NCBI GenBank assembly: GCA_964019335.1
Contig: OZ025656.1
Span: forward strand, 124,001-188,000
Source of the DNA: Diplonema japonicum
Taxonomy: Eukaryota > Euglenozoa > Diplonemea > Diplonemida > Diplonemidae
Direction: 5' to 3'
DNA length: 64,000 bases
Part shown: positions 35,801 through 45,696 of the stretch, piece after piece
How positions within the stretch are numbered: position 1 is the first letter of the stretch
How the letters are laid out: each line of letters opens with the position of its first letter
Translations under genes and position numbers: made by a program
The notes under the pieces: model-generated
What the model was told of the DNA's origin: nothing
What the model saw: only the letters and a program-made list of their open reading frames with translations
The model's database searches: none

Positions 35801-36905
35801 AACAGTATTGAACAAAGAGCCGAAGCTTGAGAAATTAATGACACAGGAAGCCCAGGCTGAAGAAGCACAAGAGGGAGGGGAGGCACGGGTCATTGTGACT
35901 GAAGAACCTGAAAAAGCACATGAAGAAGCACAACCGCGAGAAGAAGATGAAGCGGAACAACAGGCTGTGCCGGTGGAGGGAGGGGAACAAATTGCAAAGC
36001 GGGAAAAGGCCAAAAAGAAGAAAAAGAAAGACCGGAAAAAGAAAGAAAAACTCGCAACTGCGTCGCCGTCCCCATCCGCAACTCCACCAAAACATGCTGA
36101 GACACCAGAAACATCACCCGACCAAGCCGAAATGCTACCAGCACAGGCATCACCGACACAGGCTGAGACACCAGAAACATCACCAGCTCGAGCCGAGATG
36201 CCGGCGCTAGCTGAGGAATTACCAGCGCAGACGGAGACACCATCGACGCTGACACTACCAGCACCAGGCCAAGATGAGACTCCACCGACACAAGCCGAAG
36301 AATTACCAGCACAAAACGAGACATCGACGCAAGCCGAGACTGAGACACCACCGACACAATTACCACACGTCGAGCCGAGACCATCAACACAGACTGAGAC
36401 ACCACAAAATGAGGAATTACCAGCCCAAACTGGGGAACTACCAGCTCAAGTTGAAGCAGTGCCGCCTGTACAAGCCGAGGTGTCAGCCCAAGATGAAATA
36501 CCAGTTGAGGCACCACCAGCACAGGCTGAAGCACTGCAAACACAGACAGAACCAGTACTCCCTGAGCAAGCTGAAGCGTCGCTAGTGGAGACACCAGCAC
36601 CAGCAGAACCTGAGACCACATCAACACAGGCCGAAGAAGCACCACAACAAGATGTGCAAGTAAAAGAGAAAAAGGAATTAAAGCAGGAAGCGGAAGAGAC
36701 GCAAGGGCAGGAAAGCGTGCCACCAGCAGAGGGGGCACAGGCAGAACCAAAAGAGAGTGAAGTGCAACCTGTGCCTGAGGCTGCGGAAGCCGGAGTGCCG
36801 AAGGCAGAAGACTCTGCAATTAATGAAGAAATACAACCCTCGCCCGTAGCCCAGCCCAAAAACGGCGAGGCACTTTCCGAAGGGCATCCCGAACCCCAGG
36901 AATAG
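32850..36905 (+). CDS. Multi-pass membrane protein with MORN repeats
   Basis: Single exon, 1351 residues in three parts. Residues 50-395 hold about eight or nine hydrophobic spans (such as VVWCAGWVVIAKYTV, FFTLILFVAFATLLLYYPVFLAVI, LRMAVFGTLILFFMCAIRYILI). Residues 410-925 hold roughly twenty MORN repeats of the form YEGSWxxGKxHGxG, with one non-MORN insert near residues 775-815. Residues 950-1351 are low-complexity: Glu/Ala-rich, a Lys run (KKKKKKDRKKKEK), then irregular repeats of ETP/PAQ/QAE. MORN repeats bind membranes or scaffold protein complexes in flagella and at plasma membranes. The joining of a polytopic front and a MORN array is unusual. The membrane domain family is not recognised. 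Confidence 0.8.
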   Translation: MSSATNVTEYIVKQGIQKCVDSGSNSTVCSVPTATAYLEDGNEGNTEIALAMMCIGVVWCAGWVVIAKYTVEDGYLEGTRCVESRDSPTQRSVLSFVIFALEMPQLMAVSFSLALSNGYSTSMSSIQETLHYWLLIVPGEREPVFFTLILFVAFATLLLYYPVFLAVISPKRYTAFVEALSYGHVLVLEWTRDVYLYVVPLPVFVHLVYPYFCSYYEEAPLGLGEDPTMYGYTDIKCWGDAHFTRMVIGLIFFAIYYAGSLAASAIPVMVRKTTDLQVHGRYTAATIQIKLWLALMLCGFGRNHKWWHLMTTLPALVSLFALGITMRPYLVERVNFQRACMCMFSVWVCIANIFVAGMDDPTATTPLRMAVFGTLILFFMCAIRYILIPETKVFPPIASEGGTYEGGISLGTLWRHGYGTQHWEDKAEYVGSWWLGEITGKGVLRLANLMYYEGHWIKGNRHGFGKTTIVGDDEVEYEGYFKNDVFEGFGKKTYKDREVYEGSWHKGKEHGRGVWHFSDGSTLHAIWVDGLITLPDDAHLTKDVVQGPKRYGVQHGLGKRTYEDGGLYEGSFCAGARHGDGHMKYADGSEYMGSWSNNMRHGEGVQEELNGDSYDGYFKNDKPDGYGAHTTDEVYEGNFQNGIRTGYGKCTSPDGTSYVGSWQDGMYSGMGLVIYPNSDEYEGSWLKGKRHGNPGSYRFSNGDVYHGEFVGDTLNGEGELILADVGTYNGPFKDGKREGKGVFEWLDGSIYEGEWSSSRMNGQGVMSFRSDLPVSSIRDASISVSIFMSSPDDEDPVPHEDAVARSAGGAPVLVGIVGGKYEGTWADGKMHGSGKVVFADGSHYEGDWAFNRPQGKGTRHYASGDVYKGAWHDGRRQGIGELTHLDGRVFLGQFANDLRHGAGKLSHTSSSNVTRGYWHNDMYVGPSLEHFTASCAKPAFHPLMPEVAATETESVPPTLDGTCHEFESIGIPAPIDTLALEEPETVLNKEPKLEKLMTQEAQAEEAQEGGEARVIVTEEPEKAHEEAQPREEDEAEQQAVPVEGGEQIAKREKAKKKKKKDRKKKEKLATASPSPSATPPKHAETPETSPDQAEMLPAQASPTQAETPETSPARAEMPALAEELPAQTETPSTLTLPAPGQDETPPTQAEELPAQNETSTQAETETPPTQLPHVEPRPSTQTETPQNEELPAQTGELPAQVEAVPPVQAEVSAQDEIPVEAPPAQAEALQTQTEPVLPEQAEASLVETPAPAEPETTSTQAEEAPQQDVQVKEKKELKQEAEETQGQESVPPAEGAQAEPKESEVQPVPEAAEAGVPKAEDSAINEEIQPSPVAQPKNGEALSEGHPEPQE

Positions 36906-37030
36906 AACTGTGTTGACATTGATAGAGGAACTTTCCCATATTCGAACTGGGGCAACCTGCAGAGGCACCCCTGACGTGCGAGAATTAGTTGTTGTTTTGA
37001 TTGCGCGACATACTCATTACAATGACACTT

Positions 37031-37033
37031 CAG
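37031..37033 (+). promoter_or_regulatory. Acceptor before RlmI-like start
   Basis: GACACTTCAG ends at 37033, 14 nt before the ATG at 37048 and 128 nt after the MORN stop. Confidence 0.4.
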
Positions 37034-37047
37034 GAGGGTGGGGGAAG

Positions 37048-38687
37048 ATGTTCCGATTAGCGGAGCGAGCGGTGGCACGGTGCCTGACAGGGCAAGCGAG
37101 GTGGAAGGGGAAGACCCCCATGCATATGCAACGGGACAGGAAAAAAGCTCGCACCACATCCGTGCTGAAGCACCACGCACAGAAGATCCAACAAGGTATC
37201 AGCGATGAGATCGCGAGAGAAATCGAAGAAGAAGAGGCACTGGCGCTCTTGCAGGAAAAGGTACCACTGATGAAGAACACAAACGACGTACTGGAGAACG
37301 ACGGCAGAAGTGAACCAGACGCTCCAAGCGACCTTGACTCAATGACAGACAGCCCAGTGATGCACTACGTCATCGCAAAGAAAACCTGCGAGAGGTCAAA
37401 ACACTCAATTCTCATGGAAAACGAGCTTATGCTGTCCGCCTCAAAGCCCCCTTCCATGGGCGAGGACCCCTACGTGCAGATACGATCGTCTTCAGGAAAT
37501 GCTATCCTAGGATACGGTCTGTGGAAGGGTGGGAAGAAGAGAGTATACGTTGTGACATGGCTCCACGCGCGTAGGGGGAACATGCCCCTTCACAAGAAAA
37601 ACGAAAAAAATTTCAAAACAATCGGGATTGGAAGGCAGTTCTGGTTTCATAAGTTCTACAAGGCACTAGAGTTCAGGCAAGCAATGGTGGACTTCGAAGG
37701 GACAGAATGCTTCACATTCATCAATGGCGATGGGGACGGGTGCCCAGGACTGGTGGTAGACTTGTACTCCAACGCTGCTGCAGTAACCATAACCGACACT
37801 GTGGCCTTGTCTTATCTAAAGTACCTTCTTGAATATCTACAAACACGCACACCAACGACTGTTATCCACATCACGTCTTCCAGCACGAAGGTTGCATTGT
37901 CCAGCACTTTTTCAGGGTACTACCCGAAGGTCCCACAGAGTGGTTCGATACGAGTTGTAATGGAGAATGGGTTGCTGTTGACCGTCCCTTTGGAAGACCG
38001 GACACGGCTGTTGAAACCGGCAAAGGCAACCTTCAGAGACGCAGTCATGCGGCATGCTGCAGGGAAACGGATGGCAATTCTTGGAGATGTTACAGGGTCT
38101 TGTGTAGCATATGCTTTGAAGGGTGGGTGTGTTAAGGTGTTAAATGTAAACGAGACCGATGATCCAAGCAACCTTGCACCTAACAATGTGAAGCGGAATT
38201 TCTATGAAGATGAAGCGACGCATGTTAAGAGCCCTCACAAGGGGATGAAACTGCACTTCCCAGAGCTTACTACAAACGTGAAAAATTTGAAAAAAACGTT
38301 TGCAATGTTTGGAGCTGATGTGGAACAGGGCGCATTCGACTGCATGGCGTTCGACCTTAGCAGTAACAACCCCCGGTTTGATGATAAGAAATGGGTTGAA
38401 CACATTCTGATGAGGTGTACAGTGAAGCTCAACTACAAAACACATCAAGGGGGGACCCTTATGATTATTTCGGTATGAGAAGGGAAGGGAGGGGGGAAAT
38501 AATAATAAACCAATACTAGAACTTTTCTCAAGAAGAGGTTCAGAGCATGCTCCGCAACGTGGCGGAGAACACAAACCTTGAGATACGATTGGTAGAGCCG
38601 CTTTTCCCTGCGGCTACAAATCAACGGAACATCCTCTCGATTGCAAGACCCGTCTTCGGGGGATGGGTTGTTAATGTCAGAGCGTAA
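37048..38687 (+). CDS. RlmI-like PUA-methyltransferase, probably mitochondrial
   Basis: Exons 37048-38472 and 38520-38687 give 530 residues. A basic front end (MFRLAERAVARCLTGQARWKGK) suggests mitochondrial import. A PUA-like segment follows near residue 145 (PYVQIRSSSGNAILGYGLW). Then comes the RlmI/YwbD signature FINGDGDGCPGLVVDLYSN. The Rossmann methyltransferase domain is degenerate: the usual LDLFxYTGG is GDVTGS, and the usual DPP after FD is FDLSSN. RlmI makes m5C in 23S rRNA; with these changes the activity here is doubtful. The 47-nt intron starts GTATGA and ends ATACTAG; joining gives IIS-NFSQEEVQSML, the expected helix after strand 5. An in-frame ATG exists upstream at 36910 but lies before the acceptor. 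Confidence 0.8.
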
Positions 38688-38831
38688 GGAGGAGGGAAGG
38701 GTGTGATCAGATCGGATAGTTTTTTTTTTTTTTTTTGTTGTTATTCCTAATAAAAGAAATTTAAGAAAAAAAGAAAGAAAAAAAAAAGGAGATCCCTTCT
38801 TATTCTCCTCCTTTATTTACACGCAAAAAAA

Positions 38832-39011
38832 ATGCCGCTCCTCGATCTTACAGTTGGCAAAGACGGTACAGTTTCCTACGGCGGTGGAGGTGGAGGTGGT
38901 GGGAAACCTTCGGCACCATCGAGTAACAAAACTACATCTGAACCCAAACACGGTGCCGGGCACATGACACACATACCTTCAATGTACTCGATGGGCATGA
39001 GTCTAGACTGA
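38832..39011 (+). CDS. Small Gly-rich ORF, or first exon of the CCCH gene
   Basis: A 59-residue frame starts after a poly-A run: MPLLDLTVGKDGTVSYGG, then a Gly run and a Ser/Lys/Pro-rich part. Its base composition matches coding DNA, unlike the spacer around it. It may be a short gene. It may instead be a first exon: a GTACTC donor in SM-YS and the acceptor CCCATGACAG (ending 39091) would join in frame to the CCCH protein ahead of its ATG at 39120. I cannot decide from sequence alone. Confidence 0.4.
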   Translation: MPLLDLTVGKDGTVSYGGGGGGGGKPSAPSSNKTTSEPKHGAGHMTHIPSMYSMGMSLD

Positions 39012-39119
39012 ATAACAACAAAAAAAAAAAGGCAACCTACATTTTTTACCCCCCCCCCCTCATCCTTCCAACCCGCTCCACCCCATGACAGGATACACTC
39101 ATCGTCTTTAAAAAAAAAA

Positions 39120-40463
39120 ATGATGCCCGCTACCGGATGGCCTGTGCAAGGATACCCATGCCAGTACAAGCACCCTTCAATGCAGAAGCATGCGTACCCC
39201 GTGGCGGATAAGTACCCCGTGAATGGGTACCACCAGGGACAGGGGAATGCCCCGCAGGGATTCTCAAGGTACCAAGGAGGCAGCAAGCAGGTAGTAATGA
39301 TCGGGAAGTGGCTGAAGGGACCAGACGGCGAAAGCGTCATGATGCCCGACGAGGTGAAGGTGAAGGATCCTGCAGTGAGGGGTAACGTTCTGTATGACGT
39401 GCCTTCGGACAAAGTGGAGACAACATACGGGTTGTGGGAGTACCTTGACGGGCAGGCGAAGGGCGGCGTACACCGCACACAATGCCACAGGGCCACGTTG
39501 TGCAAGCTTTTCTTAGAAGGCCGCTGCGGACAGGGTTCCAAGTGCAAGAGCTTCCACATCGATGCAGGTTTCGTTCACTCGAAACGCAAGGAGTGCAATG
39601 TGGAGTTCGACGAGTCGTTCCTCACAGAGGTCGCAGTCGAGACCTTCGACGGCACCATCGCTGCAGTCCGTTACAAGTCCATCGGAAGGACAAAGGGTCT
39701 CGATGCCTACAAAACAGCACTACCCAACATGAAGGTAGTTACCCCAGCTAAGCTTTGCTACAACTACTGCACACACATGGTCTGCGACAAGGACCGTGCT
39801 TGCGATATGATTCACGTCAAACCACTTGACCTAAAGGAAAGCATCAGACGAACACCATGTTGCTACAGCCACGGCGACCTTGCCATGGCTAGCATTGGAA
39901 GATGCTTAGATGAAGTAGTTGAGGTGAAGAAAGGAAATGGCACAGGAAGCTGGGTTCTTCCGTTGTACTCCATTGCAATGACTGCAGGGGGTACGAAGAG
40001 GCTTCGTGGAGCGATGACGGTTGCTGATATTTGCAGTATGCATGTGAAGTCAAGGTGTAAGTTTGGAAGGGGTTGTGACAGAGTGCATGTTTGCAGAGCA
40101 TGGGCGTTCAATGTGGGATTGTCCGCATTGTTGGCAAGCAGACCAGCGCCGCCAAGCGGGAAGTTTTCGCAAGGTGGGACTCCTGTGTCGTCTTATTTGT
40201 CTACGCCCCAGACTGGTAACTTGTCGCCTGGTAATTTGTCCATTAAGAGTCACCCTCCTTCGCCTTCTGCGTATTCTCTGCTGAGTAGCGAGAATGACAC
40301 TTATCAGGAACCCCCACTCACGAATACTTCCTTTTCTTCCTCGTCAAGGAGGCTTTCTGCGTTTCCTACTTTCACTGAGGAGGCTGAGGACTCCCAGTCC
40401 TCAGCAGATGTAGTCCCTGACCTCAATGATGCACTGTTCCTCCAACTCATCGGTGAGGAGTAG
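39120..40463 (+). CDS. Triple CCCH zinc-finger protein
   Basis: 447 residues from the ATG at 39120; an upstream exon at 38832 is possible. Three zinc fingers are visible: C-x7-C-x5-C-x3-H near residues 129-147 (CKLFLEGRC...), C-x8-C-x5-C-x3-H near 213-232 and C-x7-C-x5-C-x3-H near 302-320. The fingers end in IDAG, VKPL and VCRAW, a style seen in RNA-binding CCCH proteins of protists. The N-terminus is Tyr/Gly/Gln-rich; the C-terminal 120 residues are Ser/Pro-rich and end in an acidic helix. An RNA-binding regulator of mRNA fate is the likely role; targets are unknown. If genes here are co-transcribed, such proteins would matter for regulation. Confidence 0.8.
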   Translation: MMPATGWPVQGYPCQYKHPSMQKHAYPVADKYPVNGYHQGQGNAPQGFSRYQGGSKQVVMIGKWLKGPDGESVMMPDEVKVKDPAVRGNVLYDVPSDKVETTYGLWEYLDGQAKGGVHRTQCHRATLCKLFLEGRCGQGSKCKSFHIDAGFVHSKRKECNVEFDESFLTEVAVETFDGTIAAVRYKSIGRTKGLDAYKTALPNMKVVTPAKLCYNYCTHMVCDKDRACDMIHVKPLDLKESIRRTPCCYSHGDLAMASIGRCLDEVVEVKKGNGTGSWVLPLYSIAMTAGGTKRLRGAMTVADICSMHVKSRCKFGRGCDRVHVCRAWAFNVGLSALLASRPAPPSGKFSQGGTPVSSYLSTPQTGNLSPGNLSIKSHPPSPSAYSLLSSENDTYQEPPLTNTSFSSSSRRLSAFPTFTEEAEDSQSSADVVPDLNDALFLQLIGEE

Positions 40464-40705
40464 AGACGGGAGGATAGTTTTTACACGTTTTTTTTTTTTT
40501 TTTTTTTTTTTTTAAACCTCCGTCCCCTTATTTTTTTTTTTTTTTTTTTTTTTCCACTTCTAAAAAAAAAAAAAATATATGCCGAACGAAAAAAAAAAGC
40601 GAAGAAAAAAAAAAAAGAAAAGAAAAAGAAAGAAATTCACACGCACACACAAACAAATCGTGGACCTTTGCATCTGCTTTTTTTTTTTTTTTTTTTTTGT
40701 GCATC

Positions 40706-40742
<37 letters not shown>

Positions 40743-42522
40743 GGAGAAAGAAAAAAAAAGAAAAAGAAAAAGCCCTTTGTGAGATTTACCGTTCCTCCCC
40801 TCCATTTATTTTGTGCCAGGCTGATAATGCCTTTTTTTTTTCCTTCCTCATCCGCCTATTGATTTATTTTTTCTTTCTTCCCTTTTTTTTTCTCTTCCCC
40901 CTTTGCCCTGCTTGACTCCATCTTCATGAGCTAGCAGTTATTTCTTTTTTCTTTTTTTTTTTTTGCTATAAAAAATCCCTTCGATTTTCTTCCCCCCTAT
41001 AATTTTTTTTCTCTTTAACACACCAAAAAAGAAAAAGAAAAAAACCAACCTTCGTTCATGTGTTGATTTCTTTCTCTCTCTTTTTTTTTTCTTCAGAGGG
41101 AACTATCTAAAGAGCTAACCTTGCAGCAAACTTCCCCTCTCCCCCCTTTTTTTTGTAACAGGTTCCGTTTTTTTTCCTCGTCCACTTTCTCTTCTTTTAA
41201 GAGTGCTTTATTGCAAAATATATTTTCTTTTTTTTGTGGGGGGTGGGAAGGTACTTTAATTATATTTTTTTTTTTTTACCTTCGTTACTTCTTATCTTCC
41301 TCCCTGCTTTTGTCAAAAAAAGTAATGAAGTTTTGGGGGGGACAACAAAAAAAAAAAAGTTTGAAAACAACGTGCAAGGAGGGAGGGAAAGAACAATGGG
41401 GGGGAAAAAAAAGAAAAAAAAAACCAGGGGAAAATAATTTTCAAACAATGAGAATACATATAAATAACAAATAAAAAAAAAAGAAGTAATGAAGCAGAAA
41501 CTTAAGATGCTTCTTTCCTCATTGTGTTGTATCTTCTGTAGGTTTTTCTTCTTCTTTTTTTTCTTCTTCTTTTTTTTCTTCTTCGTTCTTTCTCCCCCCT
41601 CCAAAAAAAAAAGGGGGAAGGGAGAAGGGGGGGAAAAAGAAAGTGAACTCCTTGAGTATTTCCAGCCTCCAAAAAAAAAAAAGAGAAAAAAGAAAAAAAA
41701 AGCCCCTTATTGTTGCGATTGTCTTTCTTTTCTTCTTCTTTTCCTCCCACTCCCTTTCCCCCCCTTCCCTTGAAGTAAACGTGGTAGAACTTGTGTGCTT
41801 GGTTTTGTGCCAGTGCATTTTATTTTTTTTACCTGTGATGCCCTCTCTCCCCCCCCCCCCCCCCCCCCTCTGGTTTTACTCCGCAAGAAAAAAAAATTGA
41901 TATTTTTTGTGAAATAAAAAAAAAAGATTTTTTTATCTCTTTTTCTCTCTCTCACTCACGTGTCCCTCTCCTGCTTTTTTTTCTTTTTTTTTTCTTTTCT
42001 TTTTTTTTTCCCCTTCCCTCTACGTTAAATTTAAAAAAAATCCTTCCCCTCCGCCACTGGCGACAAATAGCTGGTCTCTTTTTTTTGGGGGGGGAGCAAT
42101 GCCATTTTAGCAGCACTGGGCGGTCTCAGAATGCTCATTTTAGTCAAGTTGTTAGATAACATTTGCTTTTTTTTTTTTTTTTTTTTTTTTTTTTTCAAAG
42201 TTCGTAGGGCCCTTCTTCCCTTTTGTCTTCAGCAATGAAGATGTGCAGTGCAGGGAATCCTTCCTGTGGCACCCTCTACCTTATCCTTGCTATGTTTTTC
42301 TTTTGCTTAGAATATAAAACATAGTCTCTTGGGGGGTATTTTGCTTATCTTTAGTAAGTACCCAGACCTCAACTGAGTGTCATAGGGGAGAGGGGAGGGG
42401 GCTTTATTAAAAGTTAGGAACTTTAAAAAAAAGAAGAAAAAAAGAAGAAAAAATAAAATAAAAGGGTGTTGTGTGTGGCGTGGCGCGATCCACGAGTGAG
42501 CTCAAATTGCCCTTTTTTTTTG

Positions 42523-42563
<41 letters not shown>

Positions 42564-43129
42564 ATTGAGGGTTAAAATCCCGTTACACTTTTTTCTCCAC
42601 ATTTTTTTTCTCTCCCCTCATTTTTTATTTTTATTTTTATTCTATAAGTATTTTTATTTTTGAGCTTTTTTTTTTTCGTCCCATTTTTTTCCTCGCTTTT
42701 TTTTTTTTACTTCTCTATTTTTTTTGGGGGGGGTTTTTTCCCTGTGAAAAAAAAAACAAAAAGAGGTGTAAAAAAAAAAAGAAAGAAAGAAATTGAGGAA
42801 CATTACTTTTCTTTTTTTTTGTGTGATATAGAAGGAGAAGAGAAAGGAGAATAAAAATGAAATAAAAAAAAAAAAACAAAGGGGAAAAAAAAGGTATTGG
42901 GTAAGGGATGAACAAAAAAAATGCAGAAGTTGACGATAAAGAGAAGGCCTTTACACCAGAATGAAACAAAAAAAAAACTAATTTTTTAACAGGTACTGTT
43001 CTTTTCCTGATTCTCCTTTCCCCCGTTTTACTTTCCCCCTCTCCCCCTTTTTTTTTGGGTTGAGTCGCTAGCGCGGTTCCCCCACAGTGAATTTTTTTAT
43101 TCTCCGAAAAAAAAAAATTGAACTCTGCT

Positions 43130-43168
<39 letters not shown>

Positions 43169-44796
43169 TCTTTGTAATATATATTTAGGGGTAGTACGGC
43201 AGACGAAGGAAAAAAGAAAAGAACGGTGGTAACAACAAAAAAGGTTAGTGAGCCCTATTCCCACATTTTCTTCAGGAAAAAAAAAGAAGCGGAGGGGGGA
43301 AGAGAAAAAGGGAAAAAAAAAAAAAAGAATGGAAAAAACAAAGAAGAAAAAAAACTAGCCTTTTTTTTTCTCTTCTTCCTCCCTTCCTCTACCTGTGTCT
43401 TATTGATCCATTCCTCCCACTCTGCTCGGGGTTGCCCTCTTTTTTTTTTTCGAAAACCTTCTTAATAAGAGGGTGAACAAAACAACCCAAATACGTTCTT
43501 CCCCCCCCCCCCCCCCCCCATCCCCTTTTTTCTTTAAAGTCCGGTCAACGTGGGGGTTCACAAGGGGGGGGGGGGGGGTGCCCATCTGTTTCTCTCCCTC
43601 CCCATTCTTTCTCCCCTTTAAAAACTTACCCTCCTTGCGCTGTAGTCCAAAGGTTCAAAGAAAAAAAAGAAAAAAAAAGGCAATGAGACTGCTGTGCATG
43701 GGGGTTAAAATTGGGAAACGAAAAAAAAAGAGGAGGGGAAAAAAAAAAGAGAAATAAAAAAAAAGAAAACAGTAAAGATTAGGTGTAAAGAGAGAGCATT
43801 TTTTTTTCTCGTCCATGAAAAAAAAAAAGAAGGGGGCTCAAGAGTCGTCACCTCCCTTTTTCTTTTTATTCTCTTTTTTTTTTTTCCTTTTGAACTTATG
43901 AGGCGGAAAAAAATCTCTCTTTACCCTTACATAATCCCCTTCCTGCTAAGAGAAGGGAAAACAAAAAAGAAAAAATATAGCCATTGAAATACTGTTATTT
44001 TATATCTCTTTTTTTTTTCTCCTTCTTTTTTTTCCCCGCCCGCTTTTCTTCTTTTCCCTCCTTCCCCCCCTTTTTTTTCCTTTCTTTCTTTTCCTTTATG
44101 TTGTCAAACGTTACCTTTTATTTTTTTTTATTTTTTTATTTTTATCGAAAAAAAAAAAAAGAGAATAGAACCGAATTTTTATTAAAATCTTTGAAGAAAC
44201 TCGCTCCTTTCTTTTTTTTTTTATATACTTTTATGATGGTCTGCTTTAAAAAAAAAAGAAAATTACACGAGAAATAAAATTTAAAAAAAAAAAGAAGAAG
44301 AGAAAAAAAAAAAAAGAAAAAAAAAAAAAAAAAAAACGAAAGTTTCCTCAGGTGGGACTTTTGCTCTCCTTTGCATACCTATTTTAAATGTTGATCAAAT
44401 CTCTTTCTTCAAAATAAAAGCGGGAAGATATTTTTTTTCAACTTTTTCTTTCTTAATTATGAGGCTGACTTACCCCACCATTATGTGCAGAGGAGAGCGT
44501 TGCTCTTCTATGAAATAAAAAAAAAAAAAAAAGAAAAAAACCATTTTTTTTAAAGAAAAAAATTGAGGAGCCTTCCCACCCGCCCCTACCGCCCCTGCTT
44601 GTTGCCTATCTACTGTACTTTTTCAAACGCAAGAAGAAGAAAAAGAAGAGGGGGAAAAAATCTCGCAAAAGAAAAAAGAGAAAAAAAAAAAAAAAAAAAA
44701 AAAAAACACAAAAGAAATGCGATGGCTTTTCTTCTTTTTTTTATTTCCCCCCCAACTTTCGCTTTAGGCCCTCCTGCCCACGATTTTCTTTATTTT

Positions 44797-44835
<39 letters not shown>

Positions 44836-45696
44836 TGGTGGCACTTCCCATCATTGTAGTGATTTTTTTTTTGGCGGGCCGTTGCTAACCACTTCGTTCC
44901 TATCATAGTGAATTTTTTTTTTTTTTATTGTTGCCACGTCTTCCGCAAGCCTTCACGCAGTTTCACTTTTTTTTTTTTTTTTTTTTTTAACCTTATTATT
45001 TAGATGTTATTAAAAAACCTGTTTAAAAAAAAAAAAAATGTCTTGAATATTAATATTCCCCACACCCCCCTGGTTTTTCTTGAATGGGTTTTTTTTAGAA
45101 TTCTTGTTCTCTATTTTTTTTTTTCTTCTTTTTTTTTTTGCATTTTTTAAAAAGTGCAAAAAGCCCAACCCATTCTCCATTTTTTTCTTTTTTTTCTCTT
45201 TTGCATTGTTTATACAGTCTTTCTTTTCTTCTTGGATAATTTCACGCAATATTTTCCTATGGGCCATTTTTTCTAATGGACAGGAGGAAGGCTCGGTTTC
45301 CCCCCCCCTTTTTTTTTCTTCTTTCTTTTTCTTCCCATTTGCTTTGTTTCAATAAATCGTACGACGTAGATAGTTCCCCCTCCCTGCCCCCTTTTTTTTC
45401 CCTCTTTTTTCTTTTTTGAAAAAATTTAAAAAAAAAAAAAAAAACATAAGTGAAGTGCATGGTATGTTTGTTCTTTTGTTCTTCCCCCAGGTGGGCTGTT
45501 GCACTTCCTCCCATAACAGTGATTTTTTTTATTTTCTCCCTCCCTTTTTTTTTTCCTTTTTTTTTTTCCTTCCTTCCTTTTTTTTTTCATTCCCCCCCCC
45601 TTCCCCACCTCTTCTTTTTTTTCTTCTTTTTTCTCTTTTTTCTATCATAAGCCTTTACCAAAGGCAAGGGAGCGGAGGGGAGAGCGAGGGGGGAAA
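40464..45696. other. 5.2 kb gene-free stretch
   Basis: The longest gap in the window. It is dominated by A, T, C and G runs, with T tracts of over 20 nt. Open frames on both strands are poly-Phe, poly-Lys or similar and have no credible protein. A patch of normal-complexity sequence at about 42050-42420 stands out, with a small inverted repeat (CTATGTTTT / AAAACATAG, about 42293-42327); no known RNA is recognised. Genes on both sides run in the same direction, so this is not a strand switch. Confidence 0.6.

Noticed and set aside
36910..37047. Upstream ATG (36910) as the RlmI-like start
   Set aside because: It lies 5 nt after the MORN stop and before the acceptor at 37033; the ATG at 37048 begins a good targeting sequence.
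40560..45355. Many small Phe- or Lys-rich open frames
   Set aside because: Produced by T and A runs; no start context, no homology, present equally on both strands.
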